64,000 bases of DNA from Deinandra increscens subsp. villosa. Its lineage: Eukaryota > Streptophyta > Magnoliopsida > Asterales > Asteraceae. The notes beneath the pieces are model-generated. The model was given only the letters and a program-made list of their open reading frames with translations, was not told where the DNA came from and made no database searches. Shown here piece by piece: positions 21,632 to 34,918 of the stretch. Position 1 is the stretch's first letter, and each line of letters opens with the position of its first letter. The stretch spans positions 53,285,502 through 53,349,501 of the forward strand of contig JBCNJP010000006.1 in the NCBI GenBank assembly GCA_039602395.1, read 5' to 3'. Position numbers and translations under genes: made by a program.

Positions 21632-24110
21632 ATGGATAAATCATGGATTTCGTCTGATAGATTATCAAAGGCATATGATAAGGGTGTTAATGCCTTTTGA
21701 GAGTTTGCGCAAAGTAATAATCCAAAGTCAAATTTTATAGCTTGTCCTTGTGTAAATTGTATAAATTTGTGGCACCACACAATTGATGGTGTGCGCTTTC
21801 ATTTGTTTGTCTACGGTTTTGATCAAAATGATACGGTTTGGTCTTTCCATGGAGAAGATTTTCCTATGGTTGAAGTTAGATGCCCTGATGAATCTAGACC
21901 TCCCGAGTTTGATTATACAAAGGAATTGTTACATGATGGCTTTGCTTATGTAGAGAAAGAACCTAATTCACTGAAATCACTTATTGAAGAATGTGATAAG
22001 CCACTTTACGAAGGGTCAAAGCATAACGCACTTAGTGGATTAATGGTATTTCAACACTTGAAGGGTCAATTTGGCTGGTCAGATACTAGTTTTAATGCTT
22101 TGTTAGGTGCCTTAAAAACTGTTTTACCTGCAAAGAATACAATCCCCAGCTCGATGTATGAGGCAAAGAAGTTGCTAAAAGGAATAGGTCTACAATACGA
22201 GAAGTTTCATGCGTGTGAAAATGATTGTGTTCTATTCTGGAATGAACATGAGGATGCTTCTGAATGTCCAACTTGTGGGACATCTCGTAGGAAGAAGAAT
22301 ACCAAAAATGTGCCGAGAAAAGTTTTGTGGTATTTTCCTCACATCCCTAGATTTAGAAGAATTTTCTCGTCACCAAAGATTGCACATGACTTAACTTGGC
22401 ATGCAAAAGGTAAGGTCATCGATGGTAAACTAACTCATCCTCGCGATTCCCCCTCTTGGAAGCTTGTTGACAACACACGGAAAGAATTTGGAAGAGAAAA
22501 TCGGAATCTTAGATTAGCCTTGTCTGCCGATGGTATCAATACTCATAAGTCATTAAGTTCCAAACATAGTTGTTGGTCGGTTACCCTAGTAACATATAAT
22601 CTACCCTCTTATTTGTGTATGTCAAGAAAATTCATGATGTTGACTCTATTGATATCAGGGCCAAAGCAACCTGGTAACAATATTGATATCTACTTGGCAC
22701 CATTAATAGCAGATCTCAAACTCTTATAGGAAACTGGCGTTAGGACATTTGATGCTTATAAGAAAGAATACTTCAATCCAAGAGCAATATTACTATGGAC
22801 TATAAATGACTTCCCTGCATATGGTAATTTATCGGGGTGTGTTACCAAAGGTTATAATGCATGTCCAATATGTTATGAGAATACTTGTTCACAAAGGTTG
22901 CCAAAGTCCAGAAAAGTATGCTTCCTTGGGCGTAGAAGATTCCTATCACCTAAACATCATTTTCGTGAAAGAAAAAAAGACTTCAACAACGAACAGGAGA
23001 GCGATGTCCCAAAAAAATCATTATCAGGTGAAGAAATTTACGACTACTTGGCGGGGTTTGAGAATAAATGGGGGCCAAGATAAAGTCAAAGACGGAAAAG
23101 TCAAAGAAGAAAAACCCAAAGAAGAAAAAAGAAAATATCGATGAGCGAGCTAAATTTTGGCATAAAAAGTCAATACTTTTTGAACTCGAATATTGGAAGA
23201 AGTTGCTTGTTCGTCATCAGTTAGATGTTATGCACATAGAAAAAAATGTGTGTGAGAGTGTTTATGGGACATTGCTGAATTTGCCTAACAAGACGAAGGA
23301 TGGGTTCAAAGCACGACAAGATCTTAAGGATCTAGGCCTTAAGCCTGAATTACAAACTCAACCAAAAGGGAATCGACTTTATCTTCCGCCTGCCATCTAC
23401 ACATTAAATAGCTCAGAGAAACATCTATTTTATGATACACTGTCCAACATAAAAGTGTCTGATGCGTATTGCTCCAATTTCAAGAATTTTGTGTCCAATA
23501 ATGCTTCAAAGATGAATGGTTTGAAGTCTAATGATTATATGTATTAATGTAACAACTTCTTCCTTTTGCAATTAAAGGGGTGTTAAACGTGAAAGTGAGG
23601 AAAATAATCATAAGCTTGTGTCATTTTTTCAACGAGTTGTGTAGTAAAATAGTTGATGTTAGTTAGCTAAGCAAGTTGCAAAGCAATATCGTAACAACCT
23701 TGTGTTTGCTAGAGAAGTATTTTCCACCTTCGTTTTTCGATGTCATGATTCACTTGATGGTGCATTTAGTTAGAGAGGTGAGGTTATGTGGCCCGGTTCA
23801 TTTTAGGTGGATGTATCCATTTGAGAGATTCATGAAAACACTGGAAGGGTATGTACGAAATAATCATCGACCCCAAGGTTGCATTGCAGAATGTTATGTG
23901 GCAGAGGAAGCCTTAGAATTTTCCTCGGCCTACTTACAAAATGGTAACTCAATTAATAATCCTCATGAACGTGTTGATGAAAGGATCCGCACCGACAAGC
24001 CTTTATCAGAGGCTACAAGCGAAGTTGTGGAGACTAAGTTACTTGATGAAGCCCATCTTTATGTATTGCGAAACAATGCTGTGACAACCTCAAACTTCAG
24101 GTTATTATTT
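21632..24110 (+). pseudogene. CACTA tnp2-type transposase (TNPD), broken
   Basis: It starts at ATG 21632, MDKSWISSDRLSKAYDKG (transposase-associated domain), with an in-frame TGA near 21698 and a CPCVNC metal-binding motif (near 21745). The tnp2 domain follows from about 21767 to 23070: SGLMVFQHLKGQFGWSD, ASECPTCGTSRRKK, LALSADGIN and GPKQPGNNIDIYLAPLIADL (Asp-bearing catalytic-region motifs), then a TAG at 22727 in place of an expected Trp, WTINDFPAYGNLSGC and KGYNACPICYENT. A frame change near 23080 leads to RHQLDVMHIEKNVCESVYG. After another break near 23540 comes the DUF4218 part RLCGPVHFRWMYPFERFMKT (23676-24110). It would cut CACTA ends, but two stops and at least two frameshifts disable it. 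Confidence 0.85.
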
Positions 24111-24291
24111 AATTACTAAATTTAAGTGTGTTTACGAATTTATTAACTGCAAATTAGTTAATTAAATATCTAGTTGGAATATATATTCGGGAAGAATGTT
24201 TCTAGTTTTATAGAAGATTACGGAGTCAGGATCTTAGAATAAAATATGAGTGATCCGGAAAATATATAGTGTTCATACTTATATTAGTGGA
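24111..24291 (+). other. Start of a long intron of the tnp2 gene
   Basis: A donor-like CAG|GTTATT follows TTSNFR. Coding similarity resumes only near 26935. Confidence 0.4.
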
Positions 24292-24858
24292 TATATATAT
24301 AGGGTTGGGTTCTATAGAAAACCAATATTTTGCAAAAAACCAAAAAACAAAGAAAAAAATTATTTTTTAAACTTTTTTTATATGTTTCTTTCATGATTTT
24401 AGAAATACTGGAAAAAGAAAAAACTTAAAAACATTTTCGAGTTTTTTTAAAAAATAAAATAAAATTTGGATTTTAGCTTAAAATTAATAATGCACTATGC
24501 AACAATAATATAAAATTAGTTTATTAATGCCAATTATTTGTTTTTTACATTATTATTATAAACCACGTCCATATTTAAGTTAAGTTTCTTCTTTTTAAGT
24601 AGTTTTAATTATAATGCATTATGCAATACTATTAGTACTATTGCATGATGCATTAATAAAAAAATCACTAAACTTTTTAGTTTTTAAATTTTTTTTTCTC
24701 ATAAATAAAGCTAATAAAATTATAGACTTTTTGGTGATATTCTTTTTAAAAATTATTAATATATGAAGAAGTTATAGAGAAAAAAAGGTTGTTTTTTGGT
24801 TTTTTGAATCATTTTTGTTTTCTGTAGATCTTTTTCCTATATATATATATATATATCT
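24292..24858. mobile_element. MITE-like element with tatagg terminal repeats
   Basis: The left end (atatatatatagggttggg, then ttctatagaaaacc) is mirrored at the right end, whose complement reads atatataggaaaaagatcta followed by cagaaaac. Second-tier repeats (aaaaaaccaaaaaac near 24335 and its complement near 24790) strengthen the symmetry. It has no ORF, is AT-rich, and sits inside the CACTA intron. Confidence 0.6.
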
Positions 24859-26029
24859 TGCAATATTTTTCATGGCTTGCGGTCACAAATTTTATATCCG
24901 ACTCACTCGGGTTAAAAATATATATTTTTGACCCAGTTGGTTATTATTTATGTAGCGTTTAAATTAGTATTGATAACTTATTAAAAAAAATGAAATCATT
25001 TATAACTAAACTCAATTATTTGATCACTTACCATAATTTATATATTGTCCGTTGTTTATTTTAGGGGATAAGCATCTAACTTATTTAATATAAAAAAATA
25101 ATAATAAAAAGAAAAGAAAAAAAAATATCCACTTGCAAAGATACTCACCGAATGATCAGGGGATAAGTAACTTTGAAAATATTGACACTCTAATGGTAGG
25201 GTACTTAAGTACCCCTTCAACTTGCGTGTTTTTTTTTATTATATATCAAGGCCACATACATCCTATTTAAGGAGAGTACCCTTTTCACAACAAAATCACT
25301 TCCCTGCTTTCCGCTTTCTTTGGCAGATCACTGACCACAAGCCCACTACTTTACCTTAAATAAAGCAGTCCATATCACTTAGCATAGAATTCACCATGAA
25401 TGATTAGTGTTTTATCTAGCCTTTTCAAGAGTCTTTGGAGCTAATACAAAGGTATAAATCTAATCTATATCCAGTTAATATTTACTTAAAATCTTGTGTT
25501 CATTCATGCTAAAGCAAGTGAAAACACATTCTTAATTAACTAGGTTTTTTATATAAACTCCATTAAATTGTAAATCTAACATGAATAAATTTTTATAATT
25601 AAAATATTAGATATCCAAATGAAAGGGATGGGATACGTGACATATATTGTAAGTTCATTTGGTTGAGTTTTATTTTTATTATTGTCACTCCTTTTTTATT
25701 ATTTTTAAATACTGGGCACTGTAGGAATTTATTTAAATGGAGACACAATTAAGTATGCTTCTACACACAAACAAAAAAAAACAACTAAATATAGATGAAG
25801 ATCCTAAAAGGAAAAGATTGATCACCCGTGTATATGTATATATATTTAGGAGAATATATATATATATATATAATATTATAGAGTAACTGATCAAACGGAT
25901 TATTATAAAAGATTTTTATCAAATAATCTAAAACAAGTCAGGTGTCGGATGAACCTTGGGGTATATATTTGTGATAGAAAAAATGTCTTAGGACGTGCAT
26001 AAAGACAGTTTTTCACTTTGGACCAGTTC
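24859..26029. other. CACTA intron, unassigned AT-rich DNA
   Basis: Mostly AT-rich. A promoter-like word (ctatttaagg, near 25262) is followed by about 190 bases of less AT-rich transcribed-looking sequence. No ORF or conserved small RNA was recognised. Confidence 0.4.
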
Positions 26030-26848
26030 GAGTATTATCAAGAAATTAGCTAGCACAGGTGAGTTCACGACCCCTATTTTTTTTCAAATATATTTCTTGG
26101 GGAAGGTTAACATATATAAAATCTTGATTTATATATTGCAAGTGGTTTATCTTATTACATGAGTTGATATCTGGTATAGCAATTGTAGTCCCCTTCAGCT
26201 TATAACGGTAATTTAAGGAATAAACGTGATAATTTAGGATGGATCCATTGGGTGTGACGACCCTACTCGTGGTTAGTCACTCTAATTTTGACGGGAGAGT
26301 CAAGCGAGTACATAATTAGTCATTTCTGGTTGATGTGTGCTATATAACATCAGTGGGGCAATAATCTGGAAACAGGGTCAAGCAGCGTTATAAGAACTCA
26401 TGGTAGTAAAAATAGTGTTATTATATAAATATATAATATCACGACAAATCTCTGGAATACTTGTATATGTACTGGAAAACATCGTTTTTAAAGCTAAACT
26501 TTGTTTTATCTAATTATCAAAACTTGTGAATTCACCAACTTTATGTTGACTTTTCAAATATGTTAATCTCAGGTAATTGATTTGGAGTTGGATGTTGGAG
26601 TTGCAACTTAGGACAAGTCTGTCGGGAGGAATTCGTGTTAGCATTTGTTTGCATATGTTTTTAAATAAAATCACGTTATGTTGTGAACTCATTATAATTA
26701 ATTTGTTTTGTGTAACAAAAGTACTGTTTGTAAGCTATTGAAATAAAGTGTGGTTTTAAAATCATATAGTTTTCGTTTGATATAATCATAGTTGTGATCC
26801 ATGATCGTCACACCAAATGCTTTCGTAAAGTTTCTGACGGGGTGTGAC
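26030..26848 (+). repeat. Fragment of a long gypsy LTR (3' part)
   Basis: It ends in cggggtgtgaca, as does the LTR ending at 57629, and shares with it the words gtgagtttcac/gtgagttcac and, exactly, caccaactttatgttgac (26533-26550 and 57298-57315). No 5' LTR start or target duplication was seen. A second LTR-like start (tgtgacgaccctactcg) lies at 26256. Confidence 0.55.
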
Positions 26849-26934
26849 AACTGTTGTTGTGGAAGCATACACCAAGTAAGATTTACAAAAAGTGTATATT
26901 CTTTTTATCTATATAATACATATTATTCTTCTAG

Positions 26935-27768
26935 GTACGAATATGATCCATGCAACATATGTTGGAATTGAAGGATCTTAACCCCCGTTGAAACAGCACA
27001 TGGTTGCAGAGCTAACATAGTCAGACATTTATTAGATGGTTTAAGAATGAGGTTTTGTTTTTATTCTTTCTTTTTATTAATAATTTTGTTAGAATCAAAA
27101 GATATTTTATAACAGTTTTGTTTTAATTACTTTAGATTATTTCCAATAGGTTGAAAAATGTTTGGCTAATGTGGAAGATATTTGCGATAGTGTTCGTTGG
27201 TTGGCCAAAGGGCCTAATTTTGTTGTTAATAAATATAGCGGTTTTGTTATCAATGAGTATAAGTTCCATACAACCTCTCGAGATGAATCTAGAACCACTC
27301 AATGTAGTGGAGTATCCATAGTCGCGCATACTATGCAGATTGCTAGCGCAAAAGACTCAAATCCCGTGTATGGAGTTGTTACTTATTATGGTTGTATAAA
27401 GGAGATATGGGATCTTGATTATCGCACGTTTACAGTTCCTTTTTTCATATGTGATTGGGTTGATAGTCGTGGTGTTAAAAAAGATGATTTTGGATTCACA
27501 GTGGTTAACTTTAGCAGGCTTGGTAATCAGTCTGAATGCTTCATATTAGCTAGTCAAGCTAGACAAGTTTTTTATGTTCAGGATCAACAAGATAGGAATT
27601 TGTTTGTTGTTGGCTCACACCACATAAGATGTATAAGTATGGATATGATGGTGAAATTGATGATATGTTTGTATTTGATACTACTGTTGATGTACAAGAC
27701 CCCACTTTAGCAGATCTTGACGATGATTTTAATTGTACGCGCTCGGATGACGAGGGCATATTAGTTTA
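26935..27768 (+). pseudogene. CACTA tnp2 C-terminal part, DUF4216-like
   Basis: Two exon-like pieces. The first, near 27020-27050, reads QTFIRWFKNE before a GT. The second, 27150-27768, contains VRWLAKGPNFVVNKYSGFVI, NPVYGVVTYYGCIKEIWDLD and FVVNFSRLGN-like motifs (TVVNFSRLGNQSECFILASQ). The frame changes by one base near 27610 (FVV to WLTPHKMYKYGYDGEIDD) and the reading ends acidic at 27768 (SDDEGILV). This domain usually closes CACTA tnp2 proteins; its biochemical role is unknown to me. Confidence 0.75.
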
Positions 27769-27897
27769 ATCTCTTTTATGGAAAATAAAAAGTTATTTTT
27801 TTGTATGTTTTTAATTTTTAGTTCTTAGCTTAAACTATTTTTTACTCTCATGTTGTCACCAACTATATATTCTATTTGAACAGGTTGTTTTTTGGGC

Positions 27898-29980
27898 CAT
27901 GGCCGATTCGGATTCCGATCATTCACGTCATGAAGATCTTGAAGATAATTCAAATCATGCAGAAAAAGATTCCAAATCACAAAGAAGACCAACAGTAAAA
28001 TCAAAAACTAAAAAACAGAAAATAGTAATTAGTTATAATTAAAGATGTGTCCCATATGAAGATGGTGCAAAAAATCTATCTACTTTTGAGGGTCTGACTG
28101 CAAGATCTATGGTTCCCATAACTTACGACTTTTGGTTGGATGTTGGTAACGAAATAAAGGAAGCTTGTTGAAAATATGTTTTGGTAAGTCCAAACTTTTG
28201 GGTTTAATTAGCTTAGAATGCACTTTATTAGGTTGGTATTGAATTATTTTGCTATATATTTTAGACACGGTTTGTACTTCACCCAAGTAGTCGGAAGCAC
28301 ACTCTTCAGTCAATTGGGTCAAAGTGGAAAAACTTCAAACACACTCTTTACAAAAAGTTCATTTTGAAAAAAAAAAGATGATCCTGAGGCAGATTTACTC
28401 ACTCCACCTGGTATGTATCCATTCATGAAAAAGGACGACTGGAAACTTTTTGTAGCACAAAGAACTTCAAAAATGTGGGAGGTTCGTCAATTTATAGGTC
28501 AAATACTTTACTGTAAGTTCTTGTAGGAGAATATTTTCTAACACAGTTTTAATCTTTCTAATGCAGGAGAAAAGTAACAAGGCTAAGAGCACTTGTTTTA
28601 GAAATAAATACAATCATCGTTTGAGCAGAAAGGGATATTCCGGACTCATTGATGAGATGGTATGAATTAACTTATATCAAATACTTTTTGTTCTCAAGTC
28701 ACTTATGTTATTATGGTAATTAGATCAAAGAAACCGACAAGGAGGAAGAGCAGATTGATAGGACAACATGTTGAAAGAAAGCAAGAGAATTAAAATCAGG
28801 AGGTTTCGACCCAAATGTCAAAAACGTTGTTGAGAAAATTGAAAGTTTGTAACACTTGAATGTTTTGGTGAAGTGATAATTTTTCACTGAAGCTTGGTAT
28901 TTTTTTGTGTGTGCAGGAGGAGCTAGAGAAACAAGATAAATGTGAGGATGTTTCATGTGGAATAGAGGATGTGCTCACGCAGGCCCTGGGTAATGAGGAA
29001 CAACGTGGGCGTGTACGTGGGATGGGTAAGTATGTATCGCAACAACAATATTTTCACTTACCCAAGACCGTTAAGGGTTACTTGGACAAGGAAAAGAAAA
29101 AGATCAATCGACGGTTAGAGAAGGTTGAAGATGAGTTAGAAAGAATGAAAAGAGCCGCTACTCTTTGTATCACTCCTGCTTCAGAAGGTGCAAGTTGCCA
29201 AATGGGGGATGATGATGATGATGAGGCACTAGAAGAAGAAAAAGAACATGAAGAAGGAGCTATTCATGTAAGCAATTAAATTGTTTTCAAAGACTGTTTC
29301 TGATTTGAGGCTAACATTTTTATTTTGTAAGATAAATCATTTTATCTTGTAGTTGATTTTCCCTCAAATATAGTTGCCAAAGGATACGTAGTGAATTCTA
29401 ATGACTTAGGTACTTATTTATTTATTTGTTTCTATATTTTTATTATAAATTTGGATCTTACTTTTGACCTTGATATATTAGGTGAGAACATTGATGTTAT
29501 GGTCGAAACTAGCGTTCAAGGAGAAGCTTTACTACCATTTCCACTTGAAGAGGAGTTTGTTGAGAAAGTCAAAGATGCCATTGGGTATATACTAAGTTGG
29601 CCGAGGCACCTAGTCATTCAATTCTCTGATTTGGTAAGGTTTTTGCAATTATTCACCTGAACTAAAGAAAATTTGTTATAAGATAATTTGTTTAATTATA
29701 TTAATAATTTTTGGCAGAACAATATAGGCAAGAAAAAGATCAGAACAAAGAAGGTTGTGGAGACAAAGGATGCAAAGAAGCGTGGGGAGACGAATGATGC
29801 ATCAAATAAGTATGGGGAGAGGAATGATGAGTCTAAGAAGGATGAGTAAAAGAATGGTATGGGGAGTAAGGATGAGCTAGCAACACAGAAAAAGGAGGAC
29901 GAGGCAAAGAAGGAGGACGGGCAAAGAAGGACACAGGGCAAGAAAATAAGAAATGACAAATACACCCCGATGAGTTGAAG
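27898..29980 (+). pseudogene. CACTA TNPA-like (Transposase_24-type) gene, broken
   Basis: It starts MADSDSDHSRHEDLEDNS at 27900. A stop follows near 28040, then LTARSMVPITYDFWLDVGN, an intron, RFVLHPSSRKHTLQSIGSKW (28268 on), PEADLLTPPGMYPFMKKDDW, NKAKSTCFRNKYNHRLSRKG, ARELKSGGFDPNVKNVVEKI and, at 28905-29279, GRVRGMGKYVSQQQYFHLPK with a coiled coil and acidic DDDDEALEEEKEHEEGA. A Lys/Glu-rich tail runs to about 29950. The exon order matches the second CACTA gene, whose product binds subterminal repeats. The N-terminal stop and other breaks (CKKARELKSG preceded by TGA near 28773) make it a pseudogene. Confidence 0.7.
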
Positions 29981-30159
29981 GAGAAAAAGAGAAGGTAGAG
30001 GAATTGTTGACTGCAGACGTGCAACTCCTTATGAGCGAGGCCATTAATGAGTTGAAGGAGAAAAAGAAAAGTAAGGTGAATGAAAAAGAGCTGGTGCAAA
30101 GAAAGATAATGACAAGAGGTCAGAGGAGGATAAGGTCATAATGAGAAGTCCTACTATGT

Positions 30160-30866
30160 CAATGGATGCAATGATGGTAGATGGACAAATGAAAAGGGTC
30201 GAGACGATAAAAGTGTAGAGTGAGAATGATCTATTCGGGTATGATAGCTACATGTACTTAAGTTGTAATGATTTTGACACGGTTTTTTCAACGGATGAGT
30301 TGAGTGGGGCTGTGGTTGCTTCTTATTCAATATAAGTACTTTAGTTGAATTTAAAGGATTGTTCGTTACTTATTATATTTTATATAAGTGGAAATCTGAT
30401 CAATTTATGTTAACAGGTACTTGTATGAGAAAATAAAGAATGGTTCAGATTTAGATCATGGAATCTGTTTTATGACCCCAACTGCAACCATGAACCATGA
30501 CAAGAAAGGGATGTCCAAAAATGTCGATGATTCAAGCCGACTCATTGCAGATCAGTTAAGAGAAAGAAAGGACAATGGCATCGTCCTATTGCCCTACAAT
30601 CCCGTGTTTGATTTTGAACAAAATTTTGTTTTGTTTGATCTATCAGTTGTTTGACATGTTTTTGGTTACTATTTTTTTGTAGAGAACATTGGGTGCTGGG
30701 TGTACTAGACATGAAAAACATGAAATGCTATTTTCTTGATTCTCTAAGGCCTACCTCTGTCCATCTGTAGTTTAAGCAAATAGTTGAATCGAGTAAAAAA
30801 TAGAAATGCATAAATCATTATATAAGGTTTTGGTAATACAAATCTATTTCTTTTGCAGGGCAATTG
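30160..30866 (+). pseudogene. Ulp1-like (C48) protease gene of the CACTA, 5' part
   Basis: Exon-like pieces: FGYDSYMYLSCNDFDTVFST (near 30236), YLYEKIKNGSDLDHGICFMT to LLPYNPVFDFEQNF (30418-30652), then REHWVLGVLDMKNMKCYFLD (near 30690), which contains the His and Asp of the C48 catalytic triad. A TAG interrupts after TSVHL. The last exon starts after ttttgcag at 30859 and is cut at 30867 by an LTR. Plant CACTA elements often carry such captured SUMO-protease genes. It continues at 57630. Confidence 0.75.
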
Positions 30867-32483
30867 TGTGACACCTCGTCCGAAAACCTAGGTCAAACCT
30901 CTTTACTTTGACTTTTAATTAAGTATTAATGTGCATTAACTGATCTGATTACTGTTTAAACTGTTAATTACTGTGCCTGACCGTTAACTGATGTCGTAAA
31001 CCTAATCCCGCGTTTGTACTAGAAGCGTATACCCGTAAAATCCATTGAGATTCCATGGATTAATCATGGAATTTCTACATCAAGAAAATTAAATATAAAA
31101 GGTATTTTTATATTTTATTCGGAACTGGTGTCCTACGACACGGTAAACTGATAAGCGATCGTATATTTAAAACTATTCGGTTTTAAACAATTTGGACGGA
31201 CGAGCTTAGAACTGTCGCGAACTGATAAAACTGAAAACGTAAACCGTAACACGTGTGAAAAACTAAAAACTATATCCGATTTTTGAAACACTCATGTAAC
31301 CGACTTAAACAATTGTTTTTACGAAATAAAAACATCACAAACCGAAATCGTTGTCAAGAATGAAGCCAAACCTCAACCGATCACCCGATTGGGCCCAACT
31401 AGGCCCAATAGGCCTAATGAGCCAAAAATAATGAAACTGATCCCAAAACCTTAACCCGTTACATAAACTTGATAAATCGAATGATCGTGGAAATCCGCAA
31501 ACTCAACTGATACACAACGGGCCCGGGCCTCGAACCGACGCCCCGTTTGGACCCGTACGGCCCATAACCGATAAACGGGCCCGATTACATTTTTCTTTAA
31601 GTAATTTTGGCCCAATATCAAGCCCAAACCCAAATGAGTTTATTTTAATTGTATTGGCCCATCAACTTTGTAATTTTTATAAAAAGGTTACCACCTTTTA
31701 TTTTTATAAAAATAATCACTAACTTTTATAATTTTTACACTTTTGAATTTTATAAAAGTTATGATTTTAAATCATAACCATCCTTCCCATATTTTATAAA
31801 ACTCTTACACTACACAAAACCATATTTATAAAACACGACAACTTTTATATAAAAATGTCACCTACACATTCAAGTTCTTATAAAAGTTAGCAAGGTACCT
31901 TTTGTAGAAAAATCGTGAAGATGGTTTGGCCACACCACCCTACACCACCTAGCCATCATCACCTTGTACCTCAAGGACTACCCAACCCTCTTCTTCACCA
32001 CATCTTCCATCTATCCACTTCCTTACACACCCACTCACCTCATTTCCCTTTCTCTTTTCTCTCTAAACCAACCGACAATCCCTATCCATCTCTTTTTTTT
32101 CGGACAAGCAACACCAGCCTCCATCGCCGCAAACTGCTGCTGCCACCACCGCAGACTGCTGCTGCCACCTCCACAGACTGCTACTGCCACCGCAAACTGC
32201 TGCTGCTGCGCCGCTGCAGTCCAGCCACCGTGAGCCACCTTCTTCCTCCGCTTTCCCTTCCTTCTTCACGTAAACCACAACCAAGCACCACCCTTCCTTC
32301 CTTTTCTTTTTCTCGGTGATCAACCACCATCAATACCCTCCACCACCTTGCTCCTCCTCCCTCTCGGCACCACCACCGATCACAGCCTCCACCACCTTAA
32401 CCCACCGCGTTTAGCCACTACTGCTGTCGGAGCAGCCCTACGCCACTGGGTTGCTACTGCCGCTGGACTACTGCTGTCGCCGA
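30867..32483 (+). mobile_element. Giant gypsy LTR, 5' part (nest level 1)
   Basis: It starts TGTGACACCTCGTCC at 30867. Its other end is ...cggggtgtgaca at 57629. The target duplication is aattg (30862-30866) against aatta (57630-57634), four of five bases. Together with 54901-57629 this makes an LTR of about 4.3 kb with no internal domain, i.e. a solo LTR of a Tekay-like gypsy element (clade by remembered LTR ends, uncertain). The part near 32120-32230 is rich in ctgctgctgccac repeats, also seen at 54905-55060. Confidence 0.7.
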
Positions 32484-34564
32484 TATCACACCCCCAGTTT
32501 CCACTAACGGAGTATAACCGTGTGGGGTGTGATCCAGACCAGGATCTAAGTCATTGATTACAACCAAGCCATAAAGTGATATAATATAAACGAAACGCAT
32601 GTTTTACAAAATAGAGTTTGGTTAAACAGATACAACGGAAGCATTAAAAGTTCACAAGGTTGTAGTTTAGTAAAAGTAATTACTAAAGTATCTGAAATAC
32701 AATTTCCAAAAGGGTTTCATAGAAGACAAGTATTGCCAACGCCCGTGCCATCCATGATCCTCCAAGCAACTTGAAAAAGCATTCAACAATCAAATGTCAG
32801 CAAAAGCTGGTGAGTTCACAAAAGCGGTCTACAGTGCACCGTGTAGGCCAACAATGTATATGAATAATAGAAGAGCAACACATAATTAGTTGTTCATACT
32901 TCGAGTAATTTCCATATCGGTAGGTAGCTAACCTAGGCTTATGTCCACCTGAATTGTTCGAAACCGAAGCTGACAATGTTTTTGATAGGTATTTACCTAT
33001 GTAATTTGCCTTCCCTGCGTCATCCCAGATCACGGTAGTCTTAGGCTAATATTGTCTCAGTCCGACTGCCAGTCGGGAGGGTACATCCTGTGCACCGCTG
33101 AGCGGGGGTGTCAATCCCCAGTAGTACTACTCAACATTACCTCACTATTCTATATTAACGACCCGATAAGTAAGGACTTTTGTATTAAAAGCAATTCAGT
33201 ACAACATGTGATATTTTGTCGGAAAATTACTTAAGTAAAGAAATACCTTTACCGTTGGGTTGCCATCCTTCACCGGATGCAACTATCTGTGTGTTATCAT
33301 CTTAAACCGGATATAACAATAATAGTAAGTGAGCTCACCTTAGGGTGCACTGGTACGCGGCACTTGACCTTAAAGGTTGGTTGTGAATGACCTATTTTGG
33401 TGAATATGATCTAACCAAATTAGAGGTTGTTGCTAGGACGAATGTGACTTATAAACAACCAATCAAGTTTCATACATTCATACAAGTCATACAATGCACA
33501 CACAAGTTCCAATGTATGGGAAAATCAAGAAATTGCATTCCAAGTCAAATTGCACATACAAAGTCAAACTTCAAGCACCAATTTAGTGACATACCCAAAT
33601 TGTTCATTCCTTGGAGTTAACTCCTTAAATTTTACAGGCACATACTACATATCATTTAGGACTTACGCGCGTCGGAAGTTGGCATTTTCAGCTTTTTATA
33701 AAATAGTCAAAGTAAACTTAAAACTTGCATAACTTGTACAAAACTTAGAATTTATGCACCAAACTGTCCAGATCCTACTTTTAATATATAACCTCATTAC
33801 CAATTAACAAACTCGTCAAGAAAACAAGATTAGCATGCTCAACCAATTTGAAAAGTCTACTTTTCACGGAAAATGACAGCTTTGCACACCTAACTTGAAG
33901 CAGTGTTTTGGATGACCAAACGAAGGTTTCAGAAAACGTGCGAGTAGCCCAGATAAAGCTAAGACATGGAACTGTACTACGGCTAAAGAATCAACTGATT
34001 TCGATAAAAATTTAGCAAGTTATGACCTATGCAAGTTGGCCTAAAAATCTGGCCGAATCTGTCCAAATTGATAGTTGGCAAAAGTTTCGGTTTTCTAATT
34101 GTGAGCAACAATTTGGTCATCCAACACCTACTAACATAATTATAACCATTTCAACATGTAATTTCTGTCCCTAACATGTTCATACCAAAATCATAACAAA
34201 ACCCAACATAGTAACTAGCATACAAGCACACATGCCCAAATTCCATATCCAAACACCCCATTTAACCACAAGAACATTCATGACATATTTGAACTCAAAT
34301 TTCCAGCCCCTAAACCCATCCATTAAAAAACCCCAAATCAATCTTTATCATACCTCAACTTAAAACATGAATCATGAGCATATAAACTCACCATTTAGCA
34401 TTCAAACACTTAAGAACACACATGCAACCTATAATTTCAAGTTTTGAGAATCTAGGGCTTACAAGTTTGAGAAAGAAATCGCGGGTAGGAGAAGATGAGG
34501 TGAAGAGGATGCTTCCTTTGGTCTTGTAGTAGCTCAAAACCTTAATCTCTTGCTCCTTGAAGCA
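32484..34564 (-). mobile_element. Gypsy LTR on minus strand, 3' part (nest level 2)
   Basis: On the minus strand it ends ...ggaaactgggggtgtgata. It contains the typical 3' LTR words: a cttccgttgtatctg box near 32640 and ggtgagttcac near 32810. Its 5' part is 54900-54256 (starting TGTGACAACCGTCAG), so the LTR is about 2.7 kb and is split by the Athila element. No exact target duplication was found at its ends. No coding region. Confidence 0.6.
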
Positions 34565-34798
34565 AGAGGTGATTATCCGGACATGGCTAATGAAACAAAC
34601 ATAATTATAAACGAAAATTGCATTAAACGATGAATACCTAATGAATCAAACAATCCGAAATCTTCAAATCCGTCACAGGAACTCCAGAAAATCGCCTCCA
34701 GAGGTTTCTAGTTTGTAAAAGACGAATTGTGTTTACAAAAACTTAATAAACAAACTTAAATACCTAAACCCTAATTTTATCTTTCTGTCGACCAATTC

Positions 34799-34918
34799 GG
34801 GGCGTACCGCCCCAAAATATGGAATTCTGGGCGTACCGCCCGAGTTTCTAAATTCGGATGGCTTCTACAAGTCAGGGCGTACCGCCCTGATTTCTTCACT
34901 TCTGGGCGTACCGCCCTA
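34799..34918 (-). repeat. Hairpin motif cluster A (four copies, 3' LTR)
   Basis: GGGCGTACCGCCC at 34800-34812, 34829-34841, 34875-34887 and 34904-34916. Each is an inverted repeat (GGGCG, TAC loop, CGCCC). The copy at 34875 extends to an 8-bp stem, tcagggcg with cgccctga. Confidence 0.95.

Noticed and set aside
25240..25450. Possible small RNA or lncRNA gene downstream of a TATA-like word
   Set aside because: No foldback with a known plant microRNA sequence was found. Transcription cannot be judged from sequence.
31915..32557. Overlapping ORFs rich in Leu, Pro, Thr and Cys around the ctgctg repeats
   Set aside because: They are low-complexity readings of a triplet-rich LTR stretch with no motif, and similar sequence recurs at 54905-55060 without conserved frame.
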